From: Paenibacillus sp. LS1
GTDB lineage: Bacteria; Bacillota; Bacilli; Paenibacillales; Paenibacillaceae
Reading direction: 5' to 3'
Assembly: GCF_026013365.1 (NCBI RefSeq)
Contig: NZ_JAPDOE010000001.1
Span: 248,001-312,000 of the forward strand
Length of the DNA stretch: 64,000 bases
Below the pieces are notes generated by a model that was given only the letters and a program-made list of their open reading frames with translations, searched no databases and was not told the DNA's origin. A program made the translations under genes and the position numbers. Positions 44,026 through 54,293 of the stretch are shown here, one piece after another (the first letter of the stretch is position 1; every line of letters starts with the position of its first letter).

Positions 44026-45303
44026 ATGAGCAAACAAGATCAAGAGTTTTCATGGCAAGCTGTGCCGAAATCGCAAAGAAACCACTTTTGGAAGACGTTA
44101 TCCGTCATGCTCGGTTTCACATTTTTCTCGGCAAGTATGTTGGCAGGAGGGACGTTGGGCGTAAGCTTGACGTTCATGGAGTTCATTGGCATCGTACTTG
44201 CAGGCAATCTGGTGCTCGGTATCTATACAGGGGCACTGGCACATATCGCTGCCAAAACGGGCCTGTCCACACATTTGCTTGCTAAATATGCGTTCGGTGC
44301 AAAAGGGTCGTATCTGCCTTCGTTCCTGCTGGGATTCACACAGGTTGGATGGTTCGGAGTCGGCGTAGCCATGTTCGCGATTCCGGTCGCCAAAGCCATG
44401 GATTGGAACGTGTACCTGTTGATCATCGTGTTTGGACTTGCCATGACAGCGTCAGCCATCTTCGGCATGAAGTCACTCGTCATTCTTGGATATATCGCGG
44501 TTCCTGCAATTGCCATTCTCGGTGGTTACTCCATGTTCGAAGGCGCAGGTTCGCTGGGGGGTCTGCAAGGGTTGCTTGATTACACGCCGACTCAGTCGCT
44601 TACCGCGGCGGCAGCATTGACGATCTGTATCGGATCATTCATAAGCGGCGGAACGCTGACACCCGATTTTGCCCGGTTTTCACGGACATCCAAACAGGCA
44701 GTTACCGCAACAGTGATTGCCTTCTTCCTGGGTAACTCACTCATGTTTCTGTTCGGTGCAGTTGGTGCAATGGCTTATAACCTGGCCGATATCTCGGAGG
44801 TCATGTTCCTGCAAGGATTAATCATCCCGGCAATCATCGTTCTGGGCTTGAATATCTGGACAACCAACGATAATGCGCTGTACGCTTCAGGTCTTGGTTT
44901 TGCCAACATCACCAAAATTTCGAAGAAATTCTTCGTCATCGTAAACGGCATCGTCGGTACCGTATTCGCCATGTGGATGTACAACAACTTCGTCAGTTTC
45001 CTGAACGTACTGGGCGCGGCGGTACCATCCATCGGGGCTATTATTATCGCAGATTACTTCATTGTAAAACGGAGAAACTATAAGCCATTTGCCGACATGT
45101 CATTCAAAAATGTAAACTGGATAGCGATGGTCGCATGGGCCATCGGCGTGGCATTCGCCCAACTGGCTCCTGGTGTAACACCATTGAACGCACTGCTTGG
45201 TACAGCAGTGGCCTATATCATCCTGATGCTGATTGTTCCTGCGAAAGAATCCAAAGAAATGGGGAAAATAAATGATTATACAGAACGCAAAATTGCGGGG
45301 TAA
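44026..45303 (+). CDS. codB: Cytosine permease
   Basis: 425 residues from ATG 44026 ([14 protein letters not shown]), GGGGG upstream. About 12 membrane helices of the NCS1 family, with [16 protein letters not shown] near the start and [29 protein letters not shown], the nucleobase transporter pattern. It imports cytosine with a cation. Codon phase leads into codA with a 32-base overlap. Preceded by the PyrR-type leader. Confidence 0.92.
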   Translation: MSKQDQEFSWQAVPKSQRNHFWKTLSVMLGFTFFSASMLAGGTLGVSLTFMEFIGIVLAGNLVLGIYTGALAHIAAKTGLSTHLLAKYAFGAKGSYLPSFLLGFTQVGWFGVGVAMFAIPVAKAMDWNVYLLIIVFGLAMTASAIFGMKSLVILGYIAVPAIAILGGYSMFEGAGSLGGLQGLLDYTPTQSLTAAAALTICIGSFISGGTLTPDFARFSRTSKQAVTATVIAFFLGNSLMFLFGAVGAMAYNLADISEVMFLQGLIIPAIIVLGLNIWTTNDNALYASGLGFANITKISKKFFVIVNGIVGTVFAMWMYNNFVSFLNVLGAAVPSIGAIIIADYFIVKRRNYKPFADMSFKNVNWIAMVAWAIGVAFAQLAPGVTPLNALLGTAVAYIILMLIVPAKESKEMGKINDYTERKIAG

Positions 45304-46540
45304 AGAAGGACTATGGAATATCGTTGTGAAAGACGGGAAGTTCGAACGAATCACACAATCCCTGGAAGTGACCGAAAATGAAGAGATCCTGGATGTCAAC
45401 GGATCGCTTGTACTCCCACCGTTCATTGAACCGCATATTCATCTCGATACAACGCTCACAGCAGGCGAGCCGGAGTGGAATCTAAGCGGAACGCTGTTCG
45501 AAGGTATCCAGCGCTGGTCAGAGCGCAAGGCTTTCTTGACACATGAGGATGTCAAAACACGTTCCAAAACGGCACTGAAGTGGCAATTGGCACAGGGAAT
45601 CCAGCATGTGCGGACCCATGTGGACGTTACCGATCCAAGCTTGATCGCCGTTAAAGCGATGCTTGAAGTAAAAGAAGAAATGGCTCCATATATGGACATC
45701 CAGCTTGTTGCTTTCCCACAGGAAGGCATTCACTCTTATCCAAACGGGGCAGAATTGCTGGAAGAGTCGTTGAAAATGGGCGTTGACGTGGTCGGCGGCA
45801 TTCCACACTTCGAATTCACACGAGAATACGGCGTTGATTCAATGAAGGTCGCGTTTGATCTGGCCGAAAAATACGATCGTCTCATCGATATCCATTGCGA
45901 TGAAATCGATGATGAGCAATCCCGTTTTGTTGAAGTCGTTGCCAAGGAGGCTTACGAGCGTGGACTGGGTTCACGCACAACAGCAAGTCACACGACAGCG
46001 ATGGGGTCATACAATGACGCTTATACGTACAAATTGTTCCGTTTGCTGAAGATGGCTGATTTGAACTTTGTCTCCAATCCGCTGGTCAACATTCACCTGC
46101 AAGGGCGCTTCGACACGTATCCGAAGAGAAGAGGTCTGACGCGTGTCAAAGAGTTGCAGGAAGCAGGTCTGAATGTATGCTTCGGTCACGATGACATCTT
46201 CGATCCGTGGTATCCGCTCGGCACAGGCAACATGCTTCAAGTGCTGCATATGGGGATTCATGCTTCCCAGTTGCTTGGTTATGACCAGATCGTGAATTCA
46301 ATCGACCTCATTACGAAAAACAGTGCAAGAACGTTACACATCGAGGATGTATACGGAATTGAAGAAGGTAAGCCTGCCAACTTCATCGTACTTGAAGCAG
46401 AGAATGAATATGAGGCTGTTCGGAAACAATCCGGTGTACTTTATTCCTTCAGAGGCGGCCGTAAAATCGCGGAATCGAAGCCGCGGGACACATCCATCAT
46501 TTTTGAAGGCGGTACGGAGAAGGTTACGTTCAATAAATAA
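45272..46540 (+). CDS. codA: Cytosine deaminase
   Basis: 422 residues. It starts inside codB ([13 protein letters not shown]; overlap 32 bases), with GGGGAAA as site. Amidohydrolase fold with metal ligands: HIHLDTT (~61-67), HCDE (~210), HTTAMGS (~240), and the Asp in [10 protein letters not shown] (~310). It converts cytosine to uracil and ammonia. Length and motifs match E. coli CodA (about 427). With codB it makes a complete cytosine-salvage unit in the cytoplasm. A terminator follows. Confidence 0.93.
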   Translation: MIIQNAKLRGKEGLWNIVVKDGKFERITQSLEVTENEEILDVNGSLVLPPFIEPHIHLDTTLTAGEPEWNLSGTLFEGIQRWSERKAFLTHEDVKTRSKTALKWQLAQGIQHVRTHVDVTDPSLIAVKAMLEVKEEMAPYMDIQLVAFPQEGIHSYPNGAELLEESLKMGVDVVGGIPHFEFTREYGVDSMKVAFDLAEKYDRLIDIHCDEIDDEQSRFVEVVAKEAYERGLGSRTTASHTTAMGSYNDAYTYKLFRLLKMADLNFVSNPLVNIHLQGRFDTYPKRRGLTRVKELQEAGLNVCFGHDDIFDPWYPLGTGNMLQVLHMGIHASQLLGYDQIVNSIDLITKNSARTLHIEDVYGIEEGKPANFIVLEAENEYEAVRKQSGVLYSFRGGRKIAESKPRDTSIIFEGGTEKVTFNK

Positions 46541-46595
46541 GTAGCTTACATGACTTGGGTCTCAAACTACATCACACAGAAATCATATAACCATT

Positions 46596-46624
46596 AAAAG
46601 TCGCTATTAGAGCGGCTTTTTTTG
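46596..46624 (+). terminator. Terminator after codA
   Basis: Stem AAAAGTCGCT / AGCGGCTTTT with loop ATTAG and seven T. Confidence 0.88.
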
Positions 46625-46685
46625 CTTTTTGTGTGGTCTATGCAGTATCCTATATGGATTACGAAAGGTAGTAACAATCAAATTG

Positions 46686-46717
46686 AAAAGACCTCTACAT
46701 ATAGAAGAGGTCTTTTT
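46686..46717. terminator. Bidirectional terminator, end of the HAD/ABC operon
   Basis: Perfect stem AAAAGACCTCT / AGAGGTCTTTT with A and T runs on both sides; serves the minus-strand HAD gene that ends at 46758. Confidence 0.85.
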
Positions 46718-46757
46718 AGCATTCATATTCTTACATAAAGGAGGGTGCTTTACTTCT

Positions 46758-47537
46758 CTACAACAAACCTGCCCATTTCAGACCATGCCAGATCCCGTCT
46801 TGCTCCGCACTTGCTGTAACATGTGACGCCAGTTGTTGTAGAGGATGTGGGGCGTTGCCCATGGCAATGCTGTATCCTGCATAACGGAACATCTCCATAT
46901 CATTGAAGTTATCGCCAAAAGCATACACCTGTTCAGGGGAAAACCCCAAGCGGTCTGCGAGTCGGGAAACCCCTTCGGCTTTGGAGCCTCCTGCAGGTAG
47001 AACGTCCATGGACAACGGATGCCAACGTATAAAGTGTAGATCACGGAACCTATCTCGATATACCGTTTCCTCTTCTGAGGAGCAGAATAACATCGTCTGA
47101 TAGATGAGTCTGTTTGTACAAAAGCTCCTTCTATACCCAGGATGCGTGACACCAAGCGAAGTTAGACAAAGGTCTACATGTGCATGATACTCCTGACTGC
47201 AACTCATCTGTGAATGATCCAGATAAACGAGTGGATGTCCCGACAACTCAGCGAATGCAGACAATTGATTCAAAGCATCCGAACGAATGGCTTTACTGTG
47301 AATAAGTTCTCCTTGATGCATCACATATTGTCCATTGAAACTAACATAAGAATCCAGTTCCAGATCAAGCCGAATCTGTTCCAACATAAACGGAGAGCGC
47401 CCTGAAGCTAAAGCGACCGTATGTCCGGCTTCCTTTAAGGCAAGAACGGCTTGTTTCGCGGAAACGGGAATTCGATTATGGCGGTCGAGCAGCGTACCAT
47501 CAATGTCAAAGAAAATCAGTTTTGGACTTTGAGCCAC
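46758..47537 (-). CDS. Cof-type HAD phosphatase
   Basis: 259 residues with a GTG start after AAGGAG. HAD motif I FFDIDGTLLD (~9-18), motif II SGR (~60), motif III Lys in SKAEG and motif IV GDNFNDMEMF (~212) with a C2 cap, the YkrA/Cof class of sugar- or nucleotide-phosphate phosphatases. Last gene of the six-gene minus operon, 4 bases after the ATPase gene. Together with the other HAD gene it suggests removal of phosphate from an imported phosphorylated compound. Confidence 0.9.
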   Translation of the reverse strand: MAQSPKLIFFDIDGTLLDRHNRIPVSAKQAVLALKEAGHTVALASGRSPFMLEQIRLDLELDSYVSFNGQYVMHQGELIHSKAIRSDALNQLSAFAELSGHPLVYLDHSQMSCSQEYHAHVDLCLTSLGVTHPGYRRSFCTNRLIYQTMLFCSSEEETVYRDRFRDLHFIRWHPLSMDVLPAGGSKAEGVSRLADRLGFSPEQVYAFGDNFNDMEMFRYAGYSIAMGNAPHPLQQLASHVTASAEQDGIWHGLKWAGLL

Positions 47538-47541
47538 AACG

Positions 47542-48591
47542 TCACACTCCTTCCCCGTCGACGGAAGAAAGACTCAGACTGACTTGCTCATTCAAGCCGA
47601 AAGGAAAAGGGGAGATGACTTCCCAACGTTTCGTATCACTGCGAATATCATAGTGAAATTCTTTCCCTTGAAACTGGACATTGGCGATCTCGCCCAATAT
47701 TCCAGCTTGACTTGAAGGCTGTAAATGGAACTGATCCGGCCTAACAGGATACAACCCGTTGGATTTAAAATAGTTTGCGACCTGCTTGCCAGGCCAAGCA
47801 ATATTCATACCGCCCTCGGGGATGAACATGTCTCTATCCCAGTGACCTTTGACCAAATTGGACTTCGATACAAACCTCGCCACGAATTCGGTCTCTGGTC
47901 GCAAATAAATCTCCTGCGGAGTTCCAGCCTGTTCAATCCGGCCATCCTTCATTACGATAATTCGGTCAGCCATGGCAAGGGCTTCCCCCTGATCATGCGT
48001 CACATAGACTACAGCTGATTTCGTATTCCGATGTACTTGCTGAATCTCACGCCGCATATCCATACGAAGCATGGCATCCAAACTACTGAGGGGTTCATCC
48101 ATCAGCAACAAAGACGGTTGGGGGGCGATGGCGCGTGCGATAGCAACGCGTTGTTTTTGTCCTCCAGATAGCTCATGCGGCATACGTTCTGCCAGATGGG
48201 ACAGCCCCGACATGTTCAGGACTTCCTGAATGCGGTTCTGCTCGTTATTTTTAATATGGGAAGGCGTTGATTTATGCGTTCGGATGGGAAAACGGACATG
48301 CTCCGACACATTCATATGCGGCCAAAGTGCGAAGGACTGGAACACCATGCCGATTCTGCGTTTTTCCGGAGGTAGCAATGTCCCTGAACCGGCCACTACC
48401 TTGCCATCCATCAGAACATTACCACTGCTTGGCTGCTCAAATCCGGCAAGGATACGCAGTAATGTGGTTTTTCCACAGCCTGATGGTCCAAGAATCGCCA
48501 CGAATTCGCCATCCTCAATCGTTAAGTTAATGGAATGAAGGGCCTGATAACTTCCGAATGATTTGCTAACCTGTTGAATCTGAATACTCAT
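47542..48591 (-). CDS. ABC transporter ATP-binding protein (Fe3+/2-aminoethylphosphonate class)
   Basis: 349 residues: Walker A GPSGCGKTT (~35-43), Q-loop VFQSFALWPHMNV, signature LSGGQKQR (~142), Walker B LLMDEPLSSLD (~160), and a C-terminal TOBE-like domain from ~250. FbpC/PhnT/PotA-like. Its ATG overlaps the stop of the permease gene by 4 bases, so it is the energy subunit of that importer. Confidence 0.9.
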   Translation of the reverse strand: MSIQIQQVSKSFGSYQALHSINLTIEDGEFVAILGPSGCGKTTLLRILAGFEQPSSGNVLMDGKVVAGSGTLLPPEKRRIGMVFQSFALWPHMNVSEHVRFPIRTHKSTPSHIKNNEQNRIQEVLNMSGLSHLAERMPHELSGGQKQRVAIARAIAPQPSLLLMDEPLSSLDAMLRMDMRREIQQVHRNTKSAVVYVTHDQGEALAMADRIIVMKDGRIEQAGTPQEIYLRPETEFVARFVSKSNLVKGHWDRDMFIPEGGMNIAWPGKQVANYFKSNGLYPVRPDQFHLQPSSQAGILGEIANVQFQGKEFHYDIRSDTKRWEVISPFPFGLNEQVSLSLSSVDGEGV

Positions 48592-50342
48592 GACTTCACT
48601 CCCTTACGAGTTGCCCAGCGTTGAGCAATGAGCAAAATTACGCCGCCTGCCGCAATAAGTGCGACAATCAGACTGGACAAGGCAGTTGAATAGAGGGTAT
48701 CTCCCGCCTGTTCAAAACTAAATATGGTAACACCAATGGTCTGTGAACCTGATGAATACAACAATGCCGATACAGTAAGTTCGGTCAAGGCGGTCAGGAA
48801 GACCAACATACCTCCGGTCAGAATACCCGGCAGCAGTAAGGGTAACAGAACAGCAGTCCATTTACGCCAGAAACCGGCTCCGGAGATCCGCGCTGCTTCT
48901 TCCATGGATGCATCCAGCTGCATAAATGAAGTGACACTTGAGCGGATCTGAAGAATAAGGAATCGACAGATGTAGGCAATAAACAAGATGGTCATGGTGC
49001 CATAGATGCCAGGGTTCCAGCCAGGAACCGGCTCCATCCACACCAAAATCATGGACAGTGCGAACACAATACCGGGAAGGGTATAGGGAACAGCAGTGGC
49101 CAGCTCCGCCATTTTATTGAATCGATTAGGCTTACGTACCCGGATATAAGCAAACCCTGAGCCAATAATCAGACAAGCCAGCATCGTGACAAGAGAGAGG
49201 ACAAGGCTGTTCTGAATCGCCTGCCATACACGTTCATTCTCAAAGAGGATATATCTATAATTATCCAGGGTCATATTGGCACGAGTCAGACCGAGACCAT
49301 ACGCTCTTTTTAAAGACATCGAGATCATTGAAGATAACGGAATAATCGTAATCAGTGCGAGACCTGCCCATATAGCGAAGGCTAGCGGCTTACGCATGCG
49401 ACCTAACTCATATCTCGGGGTAAGGTCGGGTTGCATCGTATCCGAAGCATGACTTTTTCGTAAAAGAATCCATTGCAACAGACTGCCGACTACCGCAGCA
49501 GCACCGAGCAACACAGATAACGATGCCCCACGGGCAAATGCCGAAGGTCCGAATCCGATAATCTCTTCATATATAAGTGTACTGAGAACAGAAATATTCA
49601 CAGGCGTGCCAAGGAAGGCAGGTATCCCGAAATTGTCCAGCGAAGCCAGGAAAACCAGCAATCCGCCTGCCGTTAGACCCGGAAGGGCAAGTGGCAACGT
49701 AATCCGGCGGAAAACATCGATCCTGCTTGCACCGCCGGCTCTAGCCGCCCACTCCAGATCACGAGGAATTTTACGTAGTACATCCAACGTAAACATATAC
49801 ACTAATGGAAAATGGTGAATCCCCATTACAAACACAATACCGCCCATACTATACATGCTCCAAGGAGCCAGATCAGGATGAATCCATTGCAATACATGTG
49901 CAAGCCAGCTCTGTGAACCGGTAAAAGAAGACCAGGACAACGTGAGAACATAAGAGGGAAGAATAAAACAAAGCATGATTCCCATATGCAGAGCCGATTT
50001 GTGTCGTATATCCGTATAAGCGACGACCCAGGCTAGTGCGGTTCCAATCACGAGTGAGAATACAGTTGAACCGATGACGATATACACGGTATTGCGCAGT
50101 GTGGACCAGAAACGTTCCTGTTGAAGCAATTCGTTATAATGAGATAACGTTAAGCCTTGTTCACCCTGAAAGCTGAGAAGAACCAGCTTCAGGATGGGGT
50201 ATACAAAGAATAACAGGACAGCTATAGCACTCAACAGGGCGATCAATCGATTCCAACGAAACAGGCCGGGGAGGGAGAAAACGGACTTACGCCCGTTATC
50301 TTGTCCCCTTAGAACGATCATGTTTCTCTTCAATTTCTCCAT
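48588..50342 (-). CDS. Two-domain ABC transporter permease (FbpB/PhnV-like)
   Basis: 584 residues made of two fused permease halves, each with about six membrane helices and an EAA loop: EWAARAGGASRIDVFRRITLP (~205) and EEAARISGAGFWRKWTAVLLP (~485). This duplicated arrangement is typical of Fe3+, thiamine and 2-aminoethylphosphonate importers. Between the lipoprotein gene (17 bases away) and the ATPase gene (4-base overlap). Confidence 0.9.
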   Translation of the reverse strand: MEKLKRNMIVLRGQDNGRKSVFSLPGLFRWNRLIALLSAIAVLLFFVYPILKLVLLSFQGEQGLTLSHYNELLQQERFWSTLRNTVYIVIGSTVFSLVIGTALAWVVAYTDIRHKSALHMGIMLCFILPSYVLTLSWSSFTGSQSWLAHVLQWIHPDLAPWSMYSMGGIVFVMGIHHFPLVYMFTLDVLRKIPRDLEWAARAGGASRIDVFRRITLPLALPGLTAGGLLVFLASLDNFGIPAFLGTPVNISVLSTLIYEEIIGFGPSAFARGASLSVLLGAAAVVGSLLQWILLRKSHASDTMQPDLTPRYELGRMRKPLAFAIWAGLALITIIPLSSMISMSLKRAYGLGLTRANMTLDNYRYILFENERVWQAIQNSLVLSLVTMLACLIIGSGFAYIRVRKPNRFNKMAELATAVPYTLPGIVFALSMILVWMEPVPGWNPGIYGTMTILFIAYICRFLILQIRSSVTSFMQLDASMEEAARISGAGFWRKWTAVLLPLLLPGILTGGMLVFLTALTELTVSALLYSSGSQTIGVTIFSFEQAGDTLYSTALSSLIVALIAAGGVILLIAQRWATRKGVKS

Positions 50343-50359
50343 TCCGACAGCTCCAATCC

Positions 50360-51400
50360 TTACTCGCCAAACACATTAATGAATTGCTGTTTATCTGTTT
50401 CCCGATCAGCTGCAAGTTTGGCCGCATCGCCAGACAAAATCTTCATCTCCGATACACCTTTCAATCCTTCCGGTGGTGCAACGCCTTCGCGAATAGGGGA
50501 GTAACCGATCTCAGCAGACAACTTCTGCCCCTCTTCAGAGAGAATGAAATCTACAAAGGCTTGAGCAGCCGGCACATTAGCAGCTTCTTTCATGATCCCG
50601 ATCGGTTCTGTGATGATGGGAACACCTTCTTCTGGATAGATCAGTTCAACCGGAGAACCTTTCGCTTTTTCACGTGCCACGAGGTAATCCACAACAACGC
50701 CATATGATTTTTCACCGCTGGCTACAGCCTTCATAACCGCACCGTTTCCTTTAATTACGGACATGCCGTTCATCTTCGTCTCCTGAAGAAAATCCCATCC
50801 AAATCCATCTGTACGGCTAAATACACCGATGTTGTATGCTGCTGCGCCAGAGTATAGGGGACTCGGCATAATACTTGCATCCTTACTGTCCGGCAGGGTC
50901 AGCACTTGCCACGATGTCGGTTGAGTTGTGACCTTTTGGGTGTTGGTAGCGAGTACCGTTGCCATAACCTTCGTGCCGGCGTACATGCCATCCGGATCAA
51001 CCAGATCGGTGGGAATTGCACTTAGTTCCGGCGACTTGTAAGCTTGAAGAAGATCGTCCTTTTTCAAATTTTCAAAGGTAACTGCATCGGCCAGCAGGAG
51101 TACATCCGCTTGAGTTTTACCAGCTTGGCGTTCTGCCTGAAGTTTCGCAGTGACTTCTTCTGTTCCAGAACGGAAGATGCTGACTTGAACATCTGGATAT
51201 TTATCGTTAAACGCATTGACCAGTTTGCCTGCATCTTCCTCAGGCTGGGATGTATAGAAGGAAAGCTTACCTGAGACTGTGCTCGAAGCTGCACCTGAAC
51301 TATCTTGATCTGGGGTGGCTTGTCCCTGTGCAGAACAACCGCTGAATACAATCATGCCTGCCAGAAGGGGCAGTAGTAACGACTTTTTGAATGGAATCAC
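50360..51400 (-). CDS. Extracellular solute-binding lipoprotein (AEP/Fe3+ class)
   Basis: 346 residues, GTG start after AAGGAGAG. Signal with lipobox VFSGC (Cys ~21), Ser/Gln tether, then a type-2 binding fold (KLSFYTSQPEEDAGKLVNAF, ADVLLLADAVTFENLKKDDLLQAY). The first half resembles 2-aminoethylphosphonate or Fe3+ binding proteins. No Tyr pair clearly marking iron binding is evident. It feeds the permease and ATPase that follow. Confidence 0.9.
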   Translation of the reverse strand: MIPFKKSLLLPLLAGMIVFSGCSAQGQATPDQDSSGAASSTVSGKLSFYTSQPEEDAGKLVNAFNDKYPDVQVSIFRSGTEEVTAKLQAERQAGKTQADVLLLADAVTFENLKKDDLLQAYKSPELSAIPTDLVDPDGMYAGTKVMATVLATNTQKVTTQPTSWQVLTLPDSKDASIMPSPLYSGAAAYNIGVFSRTDGFGWDFLQETKMNGMSVIKGNGAVMKAVASGEKSYGVVVDYLVAREKAKGSPVELIYPEEGVPIITEPIGIMKEAANVPAAQAFVDFILSEEGQKLSAEIGYSPIREGVAPPEGLKGVSEMKILSGDAAKLAADRETDKQQFINVFGE

Positions 51401-51480
51401 AGATAATCTCTCCTTTGGTGTCTAGCTGATCATGTATTGGGTTACGAAATTGGGAAAGTGAAAGTAATAATTAGAGCAAG

Positions 51481-52338
51481 TTATAACAAGTACGTATGGA
51501 TTGCCTGCGCAACACCATCTTCAGTGTTACTGCCAGTAACAACATTAGCGATTTCCTTCACATGAGGCTCTGCATTTCCCATGGCGATTCCTAATCCTGC
51601 CCATTGCAGCATGTCCAGATCATTATCATAATCCCCGACTGCAGCTACCTGCGCACGTTCGATATGATGTTCATGACACAATCGCTCCAGTGCTCCACGT
51701 TTACTAACTCCGACGGAATTAACATCAAATCGCAAGCTTCCGGTCCGTGTACACCGGAACACCCCTGATTCATCAAGGATACGAAATAGTTTCTCGCGTG
51801 AGTCTTGGTCTGTACAGATAACCGCTGCTTTGAACAGCATGTCTGGCATCTGGCTTACAAAGGTTCTGAAATCCTGTCCAACTTCGACGAAGCGAATAAA
51901 ATCAGCCTGTTTAGCATCAAGTTCTTCTGGCGAATCTAATTCCGGTCTGTTGACCTTATTGTTCACGGCCCAGTTTCTATTGATATCATTAATCTCTTGA
52001 ACATAGAGGACATTGTATCCATAGAAATGGATGTAGACGCCTTCTTGCTCGATGATATCCAACATAAACAGCAGATCTTCTATTTTGAGTGCAACACCAT
52101 CAAGCAGTTGTCCTGTCAAGGGATCTACTGTCACTGCCCCGTTCAAGGCTACCAGTGGGAAATTCATGGAGACTTCCCGAGCGTGTAACCATACGGAAGC
52201 GGGGAAGCGTCCGGATGCAATCGTGACATTCACATTTGCTGACATTAATTGTTGAATGGAGCTTCGTGTCTTGAGGGTTATCACTTTGTCTGGATTAAGC
52301 ATCGTGCCGTCCAGATCAAGGGCTAACAATTTGTACAT
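51481..52338 (-). CDS. Cof-type HAD phosphatase
   Basis: 285 residues from ATG 52338 (MYKLLALDLDG); a second ATG 6 bases before it is closer to AGGAGG, so either is possible. HAD motif I LDLDGTML (~6-13), motif II SGRFP (~44), motif III Lys in SKRG and motif IV GDYDNDLDMLQ (~235). Same class as the gene at 46758. It lies between the binding lipoprotein (80 bases) and the MBL-fold gene (22 bases) in the same minus operon. Confidence 0.9.
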   Translation of the reverse strand: MYKLLALDLDGTMLNPDKVITLKTRSSIQQLMSANVNVTIASGRFPASVWLHAREVSMNFPLVALNGAVTVDPLTGQLLDGVALKIEDLLFMLDIIEQEGVYIHFYGYNVLYVQEINDINRNWAVNNKVNRPELDSPEELDAKQADFIRFVEVGQDFRTFVSQMPDMLFKAAVICTDQDSREKLFRILDESGVFRCTRTGSLRFDVNSVGVSKRGALERLCHEHHIERAQVAAVGDYDNDLDMLQWAGLGIAMGNAEPHVKEIANVVTGSNTEDGVAQAIHTYLL

Positions 52339-52365
52339 GAACATATTCCTCCTGGAGGGATTAAC

Positions 52366-53100
52366 TTACACAACATACATACGAAGTGGTTCGGGTATAT
52401 CCACAGGCCCTTGGAAAGAGCGACTTGCTTCATCCCGCATATACTCCAGATCGCCATCTCCGGGAAGATGAACAAGGACAAGCTGCTTGACGTTTGCCTG
52501 ACCAGCAATCATGCCTGCTTGAAGGGCATTCATATGTCCTTTGCCGGTCGTGTGCACGCTGCCCTCACAGATCGTAGCCTCGCATAGAAAGATGTCTGCA
52601 TCACGAGCAATTTCGATCAGGGAATCACAGTAGGAGGTGTCACCGGAATACACCAGTACTTTGCCTTTATATGTGATCTTAACGGCGTAACATGTAATGG
52701 TATGCTTCACCTGTACGAATTCGATCTCCGCGCCAGCAAGCTGAATCTTGGATGAAGGATCAATGGAGATGACCTCGGTATGTTCACCATATAGACCATT
52801 CAGAATTTCCACTGGACTATCCGGCGCATACAACTTCAGTTTATTCACCATACGACCATTGCGAATCGCTCCTGCTACAGCATATTGGAGGACTCCCAGA
52901 TCCGCGATATGATCATGGTGCAGGTGAGACAAAATAACACCGGATAGATCTTCCACGCATGTCTCGGTGGGGAGCTTACTCATCACGCCGCTGCCACAGT
53001 CCAACAAAATCTGCCCTTCATCTGTGGTTACAAGGTATCCCGCAGTTGCTCCGCCAGCGGCGGGATATCCACCCCAGTAACCTAATATCTTCACATTCAT
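52366..53100 (-). CDS. MBL-fold metal-dependent hydrolase (RNase Z/PhnP-like)
   Basis: 244 residues from ATG 53100 (MNVKILGYWGGYPAAGG) with GAGGTG upstream. Zinc motif SHLHHDHIADL (~55-65), further ligands Asp in YSGDTSYCD (~155) and His in KGHMNALQAG (~190). Family includes RNase Z-like hydrolases and PhnP, the cyclic phosphodiesterase of phosphonate breakdown. With the importer and two HAD phosphatases it may hydrolyse a phosphodiester before dephosphorylation. First gene of the operon. Confidence 0.85.
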   Translation of the reverse strand: MNVKILGYWGGYPAAGGATAGYLVTTDEGQILLDCGSGVMSKLPTETCVEDLSGVILSHLHHDHIADLGVLQYAVAGAIRNGRMVNKLKLYAPDSPVEILNGLYGEHTEVISIDPSSKIQLAGAEIEFVQVKHTITCYAVKITYKGKVLVYSGDTSYCDSLIEIARDADIFLCEATICEGSVHTTGKGHMNALQAGMIAGQANVKQLVLVHLPGDGDLEYMRDEASRSFQGPVDIPEPLRMYVV

Positions 53101-53152
53101 CTTTGCACCTCTGTCTGTCTTGATCTGCATTCTTTACAAATGTTCCGTACAG

Positions 53153-53164
53153 TTACAATTGTAA
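53153..53164. promoter_or_regulatory. Palindrome TTACAATTGTAA between the MBL and SorC-type genes
   Basis: A perfect 12-bp palindrome 53 bases before the MBL start, with further TTACAAA / TTTGTAAA half-sites at 53134 and 53213. Likely operator for the divergent SorC-type regulator. Confidence 0.5.
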
Positions 53165-53237
53165 AAAGGGTTTGTTACTCTCGTGTCAAACGAAAGTCAA
53201 TCTTTTGTAAAAATGCTTTTGGAAAAGTTATCCTGGC

Positions 53238-53267
53238 TTGACTCCGCCGCGAATCCCATTTTATAGT
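53238..53267 (+). promoter_or_regulatory. Promoter of the SorC-type regulator
   Basis: TTGACT (53238-53243), 18-base spacer, TATAGT (53262-53267). Confidence 0.6.
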
Positions 53268-53315
53268 GGGAAATGTGTTAGCAGGGAAATTTAAACGTAA
53301 AAGGCGGACTTATAT

Positions 53316-54257
53316 GTGAATATAGACGAACGCAAAAATATGATCAGAGTCTGTAAGATGTACTATTATGAATCCTGGACACAGGAGAAAATTGCTGAGA
53401 AGCTTGGTGTATCCAGGCCGGTCATATCCAAGATGCTGCAGCATGCGAGGGAAGAGGGCATTATTGAAATTGTCATTCACGATGATGATTACGAGACGTC
53501 CAAATTGGAGAAAAAACTGGAAGACTTATTTAACCTCAAACAGGTACTGGTCGTTCCAACGAAGGATCTGAATAAAGAGTTGTTGTCGAGTGCAGTAGGC
53601 AAGGCTGCCGCGCAATTTGTTCAAAAACTGATCAAAAACGGTGACCGTGTTGGTGTCTCATGGGGCAATACGCTCTATCATATGGTGCGAGAGTTCCCTT
53701 TGGAGAAAAAAGAGAACGTCAAAATCATTCCACTGGTCGGTGGAACAGGAAATTCACGAAATGAGATGCACTCTAACCAGATCGCCTATGAGTTATCCAA
53801 AAAAATGGGTGTGACCTGCGATACATTGTATGCTCCCGCAGTCGTTGAGACAGAAGAGCTAAGGGAGCAAATTATTGGCATGTCTAATATTTCGGCTGTT
53901 CTGAAAGAGGGGGAGAATATCAATCTCGCTCTGGTGGGGATCGGAAATCCGTATTCCATGTCAACGATGGAACGATCGGGTTATCTGAATGAGCAAGTGT
54001 TAGCTGAATTAGAAGCATTGAATACGGTTGCGGATATTAATTCCGTATTTATCACTCGTGAAGGAACGATCACAGATCATCCCATTAATCATAAAGTGAT
54101 TGGCCTTGGACTTGAGCAGTTAAAGAAGACAAAAACAGTGGTGGGCATGGCCTTTGGTCTGCATAAAATCGACTGCATTCTGGCTGCTTTACGCGGGGGA
54201 TATATTAATATGCTCATTACGGATGAAGCGACAGCTAGTCAAATTACGAAAATTTGA
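53316..54257 (+). CDS. SorC/DeoR-type sugar-binding transcriptional regulator
   Basis: 313 residues, GTG start 7 bases after AAGGCGGA. N-terminal HTH (SWTQEKIAEKLGVSRPVISKMLQHAREEGII, ~17-47) and a C-terminal phosphosugar-binding domain (VGVSWGNTLYHMVREF, IIPLVGG, IGMSNISAV). SorC-family effectors are phosphorylated sugars. Divergent from the MBL-HAD-ABC operon, so it probably regulates it. Confidence 0.88.
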   Translation: MNIDERKNMIRVCKMYYYESWTQEKIAEKLGVSRPVISKMLQHAREEGIIEIVIHDDDYETSKLEKKLEDLFNLKQVLVVPTKDLNKELLSSAVGKAAAQFVQKLIKNGDRVGVSWGNTLYHMVREFPLEKKENVKIIPLVGGTGNSRNEMHSNQIAYELSKKMGVTCDTLYAPAVVETEELREQIIGMSNISAVLKEGENINLALVGIGNPYSMSTMERSGYLNEQVLAELEALNTVADINSVFITREGTITDHPINHKVIGLGLEQLKKTKTVVGMAFGLHKIDCILAALRGGYINMLITDEATASQITKI

Positions 54258-54293
54258 TGTTCGAGGATTATTATTTCGATTCACACTTGAAGC

